Shown piece by piece: positions 42,443 through 49,994 of a DNA stretch of 49,994 nucleotides. Source of the stretch: an uncultured Acetatifactor sp. (GTDB lineage: Bacteria > Bacillota > Clostridia > Lachnospirales > Lachnospiraceae); assembly GCA_947631615.1 (NCBI GenBank), contig CANRLX010000011.1, positions 1 through 49,994 of the forward strand. The letters are read 5' to 3'. The notes beneath the pieces were generated by a model that was not told the origin of the DNA, searched no databases, and saw only the letters and a program-made list of their open reading frames with translations. Position 1 is the stretch's first letter, and each line of letters begins with the position of its first letter. A program made the position numbers and the translations under genes.

Positions 42443-43234
42443 ATGAACGCAGCAATCTTATTATCAGGCGGCATCGGAAGCCGCCTGTATTCAGAGGTGC
42501 CCAAACAGTATATTCGTATTGGAGGCAGGATGTTAATCACCTATGCCCTCGTAACGCTTGCAAAATCTCCATTCCTGGATCAGATTCTGATCGTGGCGGA
42601 GGAGGCATGGAGAGAGGCCATCCTGTCAGATGCGGCAGCAAACGGCGTGCCGGCCGATAAGATAACGGGCTTTGCTTCACCGGGCTTTAACCGGCAGGGC
42701 TCCATCCTAAACGGGATGCGGGAGCTTCTGCGCCGTACTGTGCCCGAAATGTCGGGATCCGGCATTTCGGAAGGGCTTAGCGGCGGCTCGGTTAGCGGGG
42801 AGTGGATGGAGGACACGGGTATTTCTGACGACGATACCGTCTTTATCCATGATGCCGCCCGCCCCTTGCTGTCCGGGAAGCAGGTGGCGGACTGCTTCGC
42901 CGCGCTTGGCGGACATGACGGGGTGATGCCCGTGCTGCCGATGAAGGATACCATATATTTGAGCCGGGATCGGGAGACGGTGTCGGAGCTGCTGGACCGA
43001 AGTTTGCTTTTTGCGGGGCAGGCGCCGGAGCTGTTTCGTCTCCGAAAGTATTACCGCGCGAACCTGGCATTGACGCCGGAGCGTCTGGCCGCCGTAAACG
43101 GCTCCACGGAGCCCGCGGTACTGGCAGGTATGGATATAGCGATGATCGCGGGGGAGGAAAATAACTTTAAGATTACAACGCCGCAGGATCTGGAGCGGTT
43201 CCGAAGCGCGGTGTGCCGTGACGGGTCGCACTGA
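42443..43234 (+). CDS. IspD/TarI-family cytidylyltransferase (probable polyol-phosphate cytidylyltransferase)
   Basis: A 263-residue nucleotidyltransferase: AAILLSGGIGSRLYSEVPKQYIRIGGRMLI (CTP-binding loop), DDTVFIHDAARPLLSG, PVLPMKDTIYL and NNFKITTPQDLERF. The family makes CDP-methylerythritol (IspD) or CDP-ribitol (TarI). The pairing with an epimerase and a zinc dehydrogenase favours TarI-like use. Residues about 97-131 are a Ser/Gly/Glu-rich insert (MSGSGISEGLSGGSVSGEW) between conserved strands, absent from most relatives and accounting for the extra length. ATG 42443 follows GGGGGAAGGAT. Confidence 0.8.
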   Translation: MNAAILLSGGIGSRLYSEVPKQYIRIGGRMLITYALVTLAKSPFLDQILIVAEEAWREAILSDAAANGVPADKITGFASPGFNRQGSILNGMRELLRRTVPEMSGSGISEGLSGGSVSGEWMEDTGISDDDTVFIHDAARPLLSGKQVADCFAALGGHDGVMPVLPMKDTIYLSRDRETVSELLDRSLLFAGQAPELFRLRKYYRANLALTPERLAAVNGSTEPAVLAGMDIAMIAGEENNFKITTPQDLERFRSAVCRDGSH

Positions 43235-43306
43235 CAAAGGAGGCTGCCGCGGATGGCGGCGGTCCTGCACGGAACGGCAGGGACAGCGGCGAAAAAGGGA
43301 GGACAT

Positions 43307-44377
43307 ATGAAAGCCTGGGTTTTGCAGGATATCGGAACGATCACATACAGAGATGTCCCTGATCCTGTGCCGGGAGAAGCGGAGGTGCTTGTCCGGGTGC
43401 AGGCGGCAGGGATCTGCGGCTCGGATATTCCGCGTATTTATCGGGACGGTGCGCACAAAATGCCCCTGGTTCCGGGACATGAATTTGCCGGAGAGGTGGT
43501 TGCGGTGGGAAAGTGGGCGGATCCCAAATGGCTGCATAAACGGGTGGGAGTATACCCGCTGATTCCTTGCCATTCCTGCGCGGCCTGCCGGAAAGGGCAG
43601 CATGAAATGTGCAGACAGTACAGCTACCTCGGCTCGAGGCGTGACGGCGGTTTTGCGGAGTATGTGGCCGTACCGCAGAATAATCTGGTGGAATTGCCGC
43701 CTTCGGTGACCTACGAGCAGGCCGCGATGCTGGAGCCATTGTCGGTAGCGGTACACGCTATGCGGAGGGTGGAGATCCTGCAGGAAGATACCGTAGCCGT
43801 GTGCGGATTGGGGACGATCGGTATGCTGCTCGTGATGCTGTTGACGGAGCGCGGCATTCGGGATCTTCTGCTCATAGGAAATAAGGAATACCAGAAAAAG
43901 AAAGCTCTGGAGATAGGAATACCGGAGGAAAATTTCTGCGACAGCAGACAAAACGATGTGCCGGAGTGGGTCAGGCGGCACACGACAGGAAAGGGCGCGG
44001 ATGTATTTTTGGAATGTGTCGGCAGGAATCAGACGGTTTCCTGGGCGGCGGATCTGGCGGCTGCAGGCGGGAAGGTATGCCTTGTGGGGAATCCTGACAC
44101 GGACATGACGCTGGACAAGCAGACGTACTGGAAAATTTTAAGAAATCAGCTTTTGCTGGCGGGCACGTGGAATTCGTCCTTTTTTGCATCCGAAAATGCG
44201 AAAGAGCGGGAGAGCACGGACTGGGAATATGCCCTGCGCCTGCTGGCACAGGGGCGGATTAAGCCGCAGAGGCTGATATCGCATCGGTTCAGGCCGGAGC
44301 AGCTGGAGGAAGGGCTGCTCATTATGCGGGACAAGAGAGAGGATTATCAGAAGATCATGGTATGTGCGGAGCCTTAA
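43307..44377 (+). CDS. Zinc-dependent medium-chain dehydrogenase (TarJ/GatD-like)
   Basis: A 356-residue alcohol/polyol dehydrogenase. ATG 43307 follows AAGGGAGGACAT; the frame open from 43253 is not used. Catalytic zinc ligands are in AAGICGSDIPR and VPGHEFAGEV; structural zinc is held by four cysteines in CHSCAACRKGQHEMC; the NAD(P) loop is CGLGTIGML. Galactitol-1-phosphate and ribulose-5-phosphate reductases (TarJ) belong here. In this context it would reduce a pentulose-5-phosphate to the pentitol-5-phosphate that the neighbouring cytidylyltransferase activates. It ends 23 bp before the converging histidine kinase gene. Confidence 0.83.
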   Translation: MKAWVLQDIGTITYRDVPDPVPGEAEVLVRVQAAGICGSDIPRIYRDGAHKMPLVPGHEFAGEVVAVGKWADPKWLHKRVGVYPLIPCHSCAACRKGQHEMCRQYSYLGSRRDGGFAEYVAVPQNNLVELPPSVTYEQAAMLEPLSVAVHAMRRVEILQEDTVAVCGLGTIGMLLVMLLTERGIRDLLLIGNKEYQKKKALEIGIPEENFCDSRQNDVPEWVRRHTTGKGADVFLECVGRNQTVSWAADLAAAGGKVCLVGNPDTDMTLDKQTYWKILRNQLLLAGTWNSSFFASENAKERESTDWEYALRLLAQGRIKPQRLISHRFRPEQLEEGLLIMRDKREDYQKIMVCAEP

Positions 44378-44400
44378 GTCCCAGACCAAAGCGGCTGTGC

Positions 44401-47400
44401 CTATTTTTGCGTCATAAATCCTGATATGGTGGTGAAAAATTTATTAAAGTCAATGGGCTTGGACAGGTGGCCGTTCATTCCGCTTTCCACCGATTTCTTC
44501 ATGTCTTCGTCAAACGCATTGGCCGACATCGCAATGATAGGGATGGTGGCGGCCCTCGGGTGATCGGAACACCGAATGATGCGGGTCGCTTCCAGACCAT
44601 CCATGACAGGCATCTGTATGTCCATCAGGATCAGGTCGTAGAGGCCGGGCTCGCTTGCCAGGAAGATATCCACCGCCTCCTGTCCGTTGTGGGCGAGATC
44701 CACGATAGCTCCCTTTTCTTCCAGGATCGTCTGCGCGATCTCAATATTGAGCTCATTATCCTCCACCAGCAGGATGTGCAGTCCCTCTGCGGAGGTGATG
44801 GGGCGGGCGCCCGTAGTCGTCTGTTGGAGGCTCTGCAGCTGTCGGGTATCCATGGGAAGGGTAACGGTAAAGTAGAAATCGCTACCCTTTTCCAGCTCGC
44901 TGGTCAGGCTGAGCCGGCCGCCCATCATCTGTACCAGCCGGCTGCTGATCGCGAGGCCGAGGCCGGTCCCGCCGTATTTTCTGGTGGTGCTTCCCTCTGC
45001 CTGCTCAAAGGATTCAAAGATGCGCGACTGATTCTCGGGGCTTACGCCGATACCGGTGTCGCGCACGGAAAAATAGAGCTTTCCGTCGGACTCCTGATGT
45101 ATCGTCAGCCGGACATTGCCCTTTGACGGGGTAAATTTGATGGCGTTTCCCAACAGATTGATCAGTACCTGGTTTAAGTGCAGGGAATCGCCCACCACAT
45201 AGGGGCAGGACAGGGAGATATCGGTCTCGAAGGCGATGTCTTTGGCCTGTGCCTGCGGCCGGATCAGGGTGGTGATATTTCGTATCATGTCGTTTAAGTC
45301 AAAGCTTGCGCGCTCCAGCGTCAGCTTGCCGCTCTCGATCCTGGACATATCCAGGATATCGTTGATCAACCCCAGCAGATATTGTGACGACTGACTGATT
45401 TTGCCGAGATCCTCGGCAATTTTTTCGGCATCGCCGGTGTGGGTCAGGGCGATATAGGTCATGCCGATAATGGCGTTCATGGGGGTGCGGATCTCGTGGC
45501 TCATGCGGGACAGGAAATCGCTCTTGGCCCGGTTGGCAGAATCGTACCGCTGCCGGTTGATGTTGGCCTCGATGATCTTGACGACCTCCAGGATCTCTTT
45601 GGCCTGCTCCTCCGTCCAGCCGGAGGCGTTTTCCTCCCGCAGGAACACAAGGGCTCCGGTGTAGTTATTGTTGTCATAGAGCGGGAAGACATATCCGTCC
45701 TTTTTCGGCGCGATGCGCAGGAAATAGCGCATATCGTCGTTGAGCCGCGTGGTGGGAAGGCAGGGGGGCTTTTCCTCCCAAAGGGCCTGGTCCAGATCGC
45801 TGTAATCCTGTGCCGTAAAGTGGATCAGCTCGCGGTCGGGGACGGCGTCCGGACTTAGGTGCCATTGATGGGTGGGCTTTACCGTGGCAAATTCGCGGTT
45901 TGCCGCAAGGAGCAGGATATCCTCCGCCTCAAAATACCTTCCCAGCTTCGGGAGCAGGATCGCCAGGATGTTTTCGATCTGATTGCTCTTGTCAAAAAAG
46001 CTGAAGGTGATCGGAATGATCCCCTGGGTGTCGGCTTCGGTGTGCTCAATGGGAGTGATCGGTCTGGGAGCCAGCCGGCTGTCCGCGGGCACTTCGTGAT
46101 AAAACAGGCATTGTCTGTTTTGTGAGGCGGCGCAGGCAAGCGCACGGCGCGCGTCCGATTTGAGAGAATCATACTCCGGATTTTCGCTGTAGGCGCCTCC
46201 GAAGACCAATTCCAGATTCAGGTCGCCGTCGCTGTAGAAACGTTTTGCCGTGTCGCAGAAGGTCTTTGCGGCAGCGGATGCTTTTTCCGGAGAGAAGTCC
46301 TCCAGCCACAGCATAAATTCGTCGCCGCCCAAACGGATCAGAACGCTCTGGGTGACATCGTTTTTCTGCTTCCAGTCGAGGAACATATGGCCCAGCTCCT
46401 CCAAAATGCTGTCGCCCACCGCCATGCCGTATTCCTCGTTGATCTGCAGGAAATTACACACATCCGCAAGTAGCAGGCAGCCGTTGTGTCCGCTGCGGAT
46501 CTGGCTGCGCACAATGTCCTCCCCCGAGGTGAGGCGATACAGTCCCGTGATGGGGTCCAGATACAGGGACTCGCTCTCCGCCAGCTCCTGGATCTTGCGG
46601 TCGTGAATGTTGTGCATGGAGCCAATGAAGGTTTTGCGGTTTCCATCCGCATCCGGCAGAATCCGTCCGGTCAGCTCAAACCACTGATATTCGTGATCCT
46701 CCGTCATCCAGTTGGTGCGGAAAGAGACGGAGAGCTCCGTCTGGATATTCTGGATCCGCGCCAGGACGACGCGCTTGTCGGCGGGGTGAATATAATTCTC
46801 CCGCTCCAGTCTCTGCATGAGGTTTTCGATGCGTGTTTCCGTCTTGCTGTTGTCCAGATTGTAGAAGGCCGCCAGATCCTTCTCCGGATCATAGGTCACC
46901 AGAATATCGGAGTTGTTCTGAAGCGCCAGGCGATAGCGCTCTCGCTCCTCCTGCAGGTCCCATTCCGTTTTTTTCTGACGTTCGGTTAAATGAAAGATCG
47001 TGTCGTAGAGCTCGTCGATCTCGGCAATGGTGCCCTTGCCGAAGGATTTCAATTCGTTTTCCGGACTGGTCCGGATGCACTCGGAGAGCTGCCGGATCGG
47101 GTTGGTGATGTGCCGCACCAGCAGATAGGACAAAAAGACGGCCACGGTCAGGGCAAAGAGCGTGGCAACGGTAAAGGTGCCGGACAGCCTGGAGCTGCTG
47201 CCGAACAGGGCATTGTGAGTTTCCATCCCCGCCAGATACCAGCCTCGGTCATAAAAGGGGGTGTTGGTATTGTAAAGCGTTAACGGTTTCAACGTCAGAT
47301 AGACGGGCTCCTGTCCGTAGTCGGCGTCGAGCCCGTACAGATTGGGAGAGGTCGTCTCCGTCAGGGCGATCTCCTCCTTCCCGTCGACGGAATCGCCGGA

Positions 47401-48324
47401 GTATAAGCCGGTGGAACAGACCACCCGATAGGTGTTCTCCGTCTCTTTTTCAAGCAGCAGATAGCCGCCGTCGTGGTTGGAGTTGACCTCGCGGTAGGGG
47501 AGACATTCCGCCAGTCGGGACAGGGAGATCTCAACGCCCATGACGCCATACACCGTTCCGTCCTTGGTCTTTAAAGGGATCGAGTAGGTGATCATCCGGT
47601 AGGGGTCGGTCTCCTCCCTTCCCTCCAGACAAAACGGCGTGCTCCAATAGCAACAGTCCTCCACCCTTGCACCGGGATCCTGAACGGCCGTCAGATAGGG
47701 CTGATAGAAAAAGTCATCCGCCGCGGATTCCCCGAAGGGACGCAGAGAGAGATTGGTTTTCCAGTAAATGTCAAAGGGGACCCGATACTCTTTGGTGATC
47801 CGCGAGGGACCGACCGTCAGGAGCAGATCGGAGTAATCCGCCGGATTGGTGTCCGGGTCGCTGTCGCGTATATACAGCGCGTTTCGGGCGCCGCCGTTTT
47901 GCACCTCGCCCGGCTGACCCAGGATGAGGAAGGCTCCGGTGGTGGAATTTTTGCGCAGCATATAGCCCCATGTGGGGAACAGATCGATAATGTAGTCCTC
48001 CTGTGCATCGGAATCCCGCAGGAAATCGTCCAGGGACATGTTGTTTTCGGCGAGATGCTCCTCCAACACCTGTTCCGCGATGTCGTATTCCTCCTCCATA
48101 GCAGTCCACCGCTGGGTCATATCGTTTTCCAGGATGATGCTTCGGGTTTCCGTGACCTGCCGGAGCCGGTCCAGGGTGTAATTGCGGATCGTGGAAAAGG
48201 CTCCGCTCAAATATACCGTTCCGAAGGACAGCGCCGCCTGCATGATGATCAGGCAGAGCAGGGGAACTAAAAAGAGTAAGAATATGCGTCTCGGTTTTTT
48301 GGTGTGTGTTGGCTTTGCGGTCAA
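44401..48324 (-). CDS. Hybrid sensor histidine kinase with Cache, HAMP, PAS, GGDEF and receiver domains
   Basis: A 1307-residue membrane sensor starting at TTG 48324 (AAGGAG ten bases before). Residues 12-34: first transmembrane helix. About 35-380: extracellular double-Cache sensor (for example YRMITYSIPLKTKDGTVYGV). About 383-403: second helix; 404-455 HAMP. About 465-585: PAS. About 588-735: GGDEF domain with an intact RLGGDEF signature near residue 664, so diguanylate cyclase activity is possible. About 760-920: GAF-like region. His near 941 in MSHEIRTPMNA, then an HATPase domain (GNAIKFTP, GTGLGLAIS). About 1183-1300: receiver with acceptor Asp near 1231 in LILMDIQMPVMDG. It lies 58 bp after the solute-binding lipoprotein gene, which may present the ligand. 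Confidence 0.92.
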   Translation of the reverse strand: MTAKPTHTKKPRRIFLLFLVPLLCLIIMQAALSFGTVYLSGAFSTIRNYTLDRLRQVTETRSIILENDMTQRWTAMEEEYDIAEQVLEEHLAENNMSLDDFLRDSDAQEDYIIDLFPTWGYMLRKNSTTGAFLILGQPGEVQNGGARNALYIRDSDPDTNPADYSDLLLTVGPSRITKEYRVPFDIYWKTNLSLRPFGESAADDFFYQPYLTAVQDPGARVEDCCYWSTPFCLEGREETDPYRMITYSIPLKTKDGTVYGVMGVEISLSRLAECLPYREVNSNHDGGYLLLEKETENTYRVVCSTGLYSGDSVDGKEEIALTETTSPNLYGLDADYGQEPVYLTLKPLTLYNTNTPFYDRGWYLAGMETHNALFGSSSRLSGTFTVATLFALTVAVFLSYLLVRHITNPIRQLSECIRTSPENELKSFGKGTIAEIDELYDTIFHLTERQKKTEWDLQEERERYRLALQNNSDILVTYDPEKDLAAFYNLDNSKTETRIENLMQRLERENYIHPADKRVVLARIQNIQTELSVSFRTNWMTEDHEYQWFELTGRILPDADGNRKTFIGSMHNIHDRKIQELAESESLYLDPITGLYRLTSGEDIVRSQIRSGHNGCLLLADVCNFLQINEEYGMAVGDSILEELGHMFLDWKQKNDVTQSVLIRLGGDEFMLWLEDFSPEKASAAAKTFCDTAKRFYSDGDLNLELVFGGAYSENPEYDSLKSDARRALACAASQNRQCLFYHEVPADSRLAPRPITPIEHTEADTQGIIPITFSFFDKSNQIENILAILLPKLGRYFEAEDILLLAANREFATVKPTHQWHLSPDAVPDRELIHFTAQDYSDLDQALWEEKPPCLPTTRLNDDMRYFLRIAPKKDGYVFPLYDNNNYTGALVFLREENASGWTEEQAKEILEVVKIIEANINRQRYDSANRAKSDFLSRMSHEIRTPMNAIIGMTYIALTHTGDAEKIAEDLGKISQSSQYLLGLINDILDMSRIESGKLTLERASFDLNDMIRNITTLIRPQAQAKDIAFETDISLSCPYVVGDSLHLNQVLINLLGNAIKFTPSKGNVRLTIHQESDGKLYFSVRDTGIGVSPENQSRIFESFEQAEGSTTRKYGGTGLGLAISSRLVQMMGGRLSLTSELEKGSDFYFTVTLPMDTRQLQSLQQTTTGARPITSAEGLHILLVEDNELNIEIAQTILEEKGAIVDLAHNGQEAVDIFLASEPGLYDLILMDIQMPVMDGLEATRIIRCSDHPRAATIPIIAMSANAFDEDMKKSVESGMNGHLSKPIDFNKFFTTISGFMTQK

Positions 48325-48382
48325 AGTGCAGGATCTCCTTTTGCTTTATGGTTCATTTCTCTGGTGTGGCTATGTGGTCTGT

Positions 48383-49852
48383 CTATGGTGTGACCGCTTT
48401 GTTGAGTGCCTCCGTAAAGGAAGCATACCACTCCTCAAACGCGGAATCGCTGATCAGGTCCTTGCACGCTTCGTCCAGGGAGAGTCCCTGTGCGAGCCGG
48501 CTGCGAACGGTCTCGCGGTCTGCGGAGGCTTTTTCCGCCAGGTTGTATTCCAGCACGTTGCGCGCGTCAGCGCCGTGGTCAAAGGCCTTGTTGGTGTAGA
48601 GTGTGGCGGTCTGTGCCGTGTCAAAACAGGAGACCAGCGTCTCGTAAGTCTTGTCGGCGATCTGCAGATCATTGTCCGCGATGGTCTTGTCCAGCATTTC
48701 CGTGGAGAGCGCCGCTTTCTTCACGGGCATATAGCCGGAGGTGCAGCTAAAGAGCAGGTTGTTTTCCTCGTTGGTAAACCATTTTAAGAAGGTGACTGCC
48801 GCGTATTCTCTTTCCGGCGTGCTCTTGGTCACGACCATTCCGGCTCCCTGCTGGACCGCATAGGGGGTGCCGCCCTCAAAGACAGGGGCGGGCAGAATGA
48901 TGGATTCAATGTTCTTTGTGCCGTCCGCCGTCTCGATCTCATTGGGGAAATAGTTGGCGGAGGAGGTGGAGCCCGTATAGGCTATGATCTCACCGATCTT
49001 GACGTCGTCCGAGCGGAACCGGCCGTAGGAGGAGAAATACCCCTTCACATAGGGGATGTAGTAGGTATCCCAGATCCTGCGCATCACGTCTTTGTCCACC
49101 TGGAGCGTCACCTCGCCGTCCTCCACTCGAAACAGCTCCGTGCCAAGCTGCATGGAGCCTACCAAAAACAGGTTGGCCAGAGCGTCTCTGCCGTAGAAAG
49201 CCCGGCCGTCATTGGGAATATCCGGCGTCTGGGCGTCCGTCCACTCGTAATAGGCCTGGGCGACCTTTGCCACGCCTTCCATGGTAGACAGATCCTCCAG
49301 GGAAGCGCCGGACGCCTCCGCGAAGGGTTCCCAGTCCGTCTTGCTCATCATAAAGATCTCGCTGGATTTGGCGGTGGGAAAAATGCGAAGCTCCCCGTTC
49401 GTGCCGATACGCCCCTCCTCCACAAAGGAATCCACATAGGTGTCCAGCTCCTCCTGCGTCATATAAACGTCCAGGTCCACGAGCATATCGAGCTTATCGA
49501 TGGAATAGGCGGTGTCCGCATAGGAAGAAAAAATATCGGGCGGCTCGCTGCTGCCGACCTCCTTGTTGAATGCCGCGAGGACACTGCTCTCCAGGTCGCT
49601 TACGTTGCCCTGGCTGTTGGCCGTCACATAGATGCCCAGGTCTTTGCCCTCCGTGCGGTTAAATTCCTCCACAAGCTGATCGAAGGCAGCCTGCTGGGAG
49701 CCGTTATAATAGTGCCATATCGTGATCTGCGTGGGGTTGTCCGGATCCAGACGCATACTCTTTGCGTCGCTTCGGCCGCAGCCGCTCAAAAGCAGGAGGG
49801 CCGCAGACAGGCAGACCCCGAAAGCTGATTTCTGAAACCTCGTTTTTATCAT
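48383..49852 (-). CDS. ABC-type extracellular solute-binding lipoprotein
   Basis: A 489-residue lipoprotein with lipobox LSGC (Cys25). Typical family-1 solute-binding features follow: ITIWHYYNGSQQAAFDQLVEEF at the start of the mature protein, DIFSSYADTAYSIDKLDMLVDL, and VTFLKWFTNEENNLLFSCTSGYMPV near the C-terminus. It probably binds a carbohydrate or related solute, but no permease genes are adjacent. It is transcribed from a good promoter (49879-49907) and followed by the hybrid kinase, so a role as the sensor's binding partner is likely. The start follows GGAAGGAGAGAAAACAG. Confidence 0.92.
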   Translation of the reverse strand: MIKTRFQKSAFGVCLSAALLLLSGCGRSDAKSMRLDPDNPTQITIWHYYNGSQQAAFDQLVEEFNRTEGKDLGIYVTANSQGNVSDLESSVLAAFNKEVGSSEPPDIFSSYADTAYSIDKLDMLVDLDVYMTQEELDTYVDSFVEEGRIGTNGELRIFPTAKSSEIFMMSKTDWEPFAEASGASLEDLSTMEGVAKVAQAYYEWTDAQTPDIPNDGRAFYGRDALANLFLVGSMQLGTELFRVEDGEVTLQVDKDVMRRIWDTYYIPYVKGYFSSYGRFRSDDVKIGEIIAYTGSTSSANYFPNEIETADGTKNIESIILPAPVFEGGTPYAVQQGAGMVVTKSTPEREYAAVTFLKWFTNEENNLLFSCTSGYMPVKKAALSTEMLDKTIADNDLQIADKTYETLVSCFDTAQTATLYTNKAFDHGADARNVLEYNLAEKASADRETVRSRLAQGLSLDEACKDLISDSAFEEWYASFTEALNKAVTP

Positions 49853-49878
49853 CTGTTTTCTCTCCTTCCTACTGATTT

Positions 49879-49907
49879 ATTATACCAACAGAGGCCCTGT
49901 TTGACAA
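49879..49907 (-). promoter_or_regulatory. Sigma-A promoter of the binding protein-kinase operon
   Basis: On the minus strand TTGTCA (49902-49907) and a perfect TATAAT (49879-49884) are 17 bp apart, ending 27 bp before the start codon. Confidence 0.8.
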
Positions 49908-49922
49908 GGGACGCTTCCCTTG
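49905..49922 (-). promoter_or_regulatory. Inverted repeat overlapping the -35 box
   Basis: CAAGGGA (49905-49911) and TCCCTTG (49916-49922) form a perfect inverted repeat with a 4-base centre. It overlaps the -35 at 49902-49907, so it is placed as an operator. The remaining 49923-49994 holds nothing I can assign except a lone DnaA-box-like 9-mer. Confidence 0.5.
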
Positions 49923-49994
49923 AGTTTCCGCAGTTTTATCCACAGCAGGCTGCTTTTATCTGTACTGCGGTAAACAACTTCGGAAAAATCTTTA

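Noticed and set aside
49936..49944. Perfect DnaA-box 9-mer TTATCCACA
   Set aside because: A single copy in 50 kb is expected by chance about once in two to three windows; no AT-rich unwinding element or dnaA/dnaN genes accompany it.

Overview
The window reads as chromosome of an anaerobic, spore-forming Firmicute of the Lachnospiraceae/Clostridia type. The evidence is a class B dihydroorotate dehydrogenase pair (pyrK-pyrD), a SPOCS/DUF3794-LysM protein, a glutamate racemase next to a DUF1934 protein, AGGAGG-type ribosome binding sites, sigma-A promoters and sigma-28-like promoters. No tRNA, rRNA or CRISPR array was seen. Everything here is read by eye from sequence; no database search was run.

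Layout. 1-18603 is GC-rich core housekeeping: murF end, plsC, a PrcB-like lipoprotein, pyrC-pyrK-pyrD, a SPOCS-LysM protein, two small minus-strand genes with sigma-28-like promoters, ispE, a GntR regulator, a tandem-repeat patch, a small exported protein overlapping murI, a DUF1934 protein, cardiolipin synthase, a trigger-factor-like lipoprotein, asnS, an NlpC/P60 hydrolase and nfo. 18604-20682 is a junction with a broken acetyltransferase, a RelB/RelE-type toxin-antitoxin pair and a membrane acyltransferase. 20996-22486 is a tyrosine recombinase gene enclosed by a perfect 31-bp inverted repeat, apparently an invertible cassette. 22611-41620 is a long, mostly AT-rich, one-direction surface-glycan cluster: a CDP-glycerol-transferase-like protein, pyruvyl transferase, GT-D glycosyltransferase, methyltransferases, PIG-L deacetylase, WbsX, Stealth, FkbM and DUF4422 proteins, plus a giant AKR/ferredoxin/TPP-enzyme fusion. 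41711-44377 returns to GC-rich sequence and carries a pentulose-phosphate epimerase, a cytidylyltransferase and a zinc dehydrogenase, together a plausible CDP-polyol supply. 44401-49852 (minus) is a solute-binding lipoprotein plus a hybrid histidine kinase with a GGDEF domain.

The most interesting part is the head of the glycan cluster. Its second gene (23987-25486), overlapping the first by 4 bp, is a TnpB-family protein that keeps the zinc finger and overall fold motifs but has lost all three RuvC catalytic acidic residues. It is followed by about 250 nt of nested hairpins where a TnpB guide RNA (omega RNA) would lie. Together with the invertible recombinase cassette just upstream, this suggests a domesticated RNA-guided, nuclease-dead regulator and a DNA-inversion switch at the entry of one surface-polymer operon. 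A second notable pattern is a recurring ~100-residue Rossmann-like module attached to eight different proteins of the cluster.

Three apparent single-base frameshifts (one in the acetyltransferase remnant, two in the FkbM gene) may be real decay or assembly errors.
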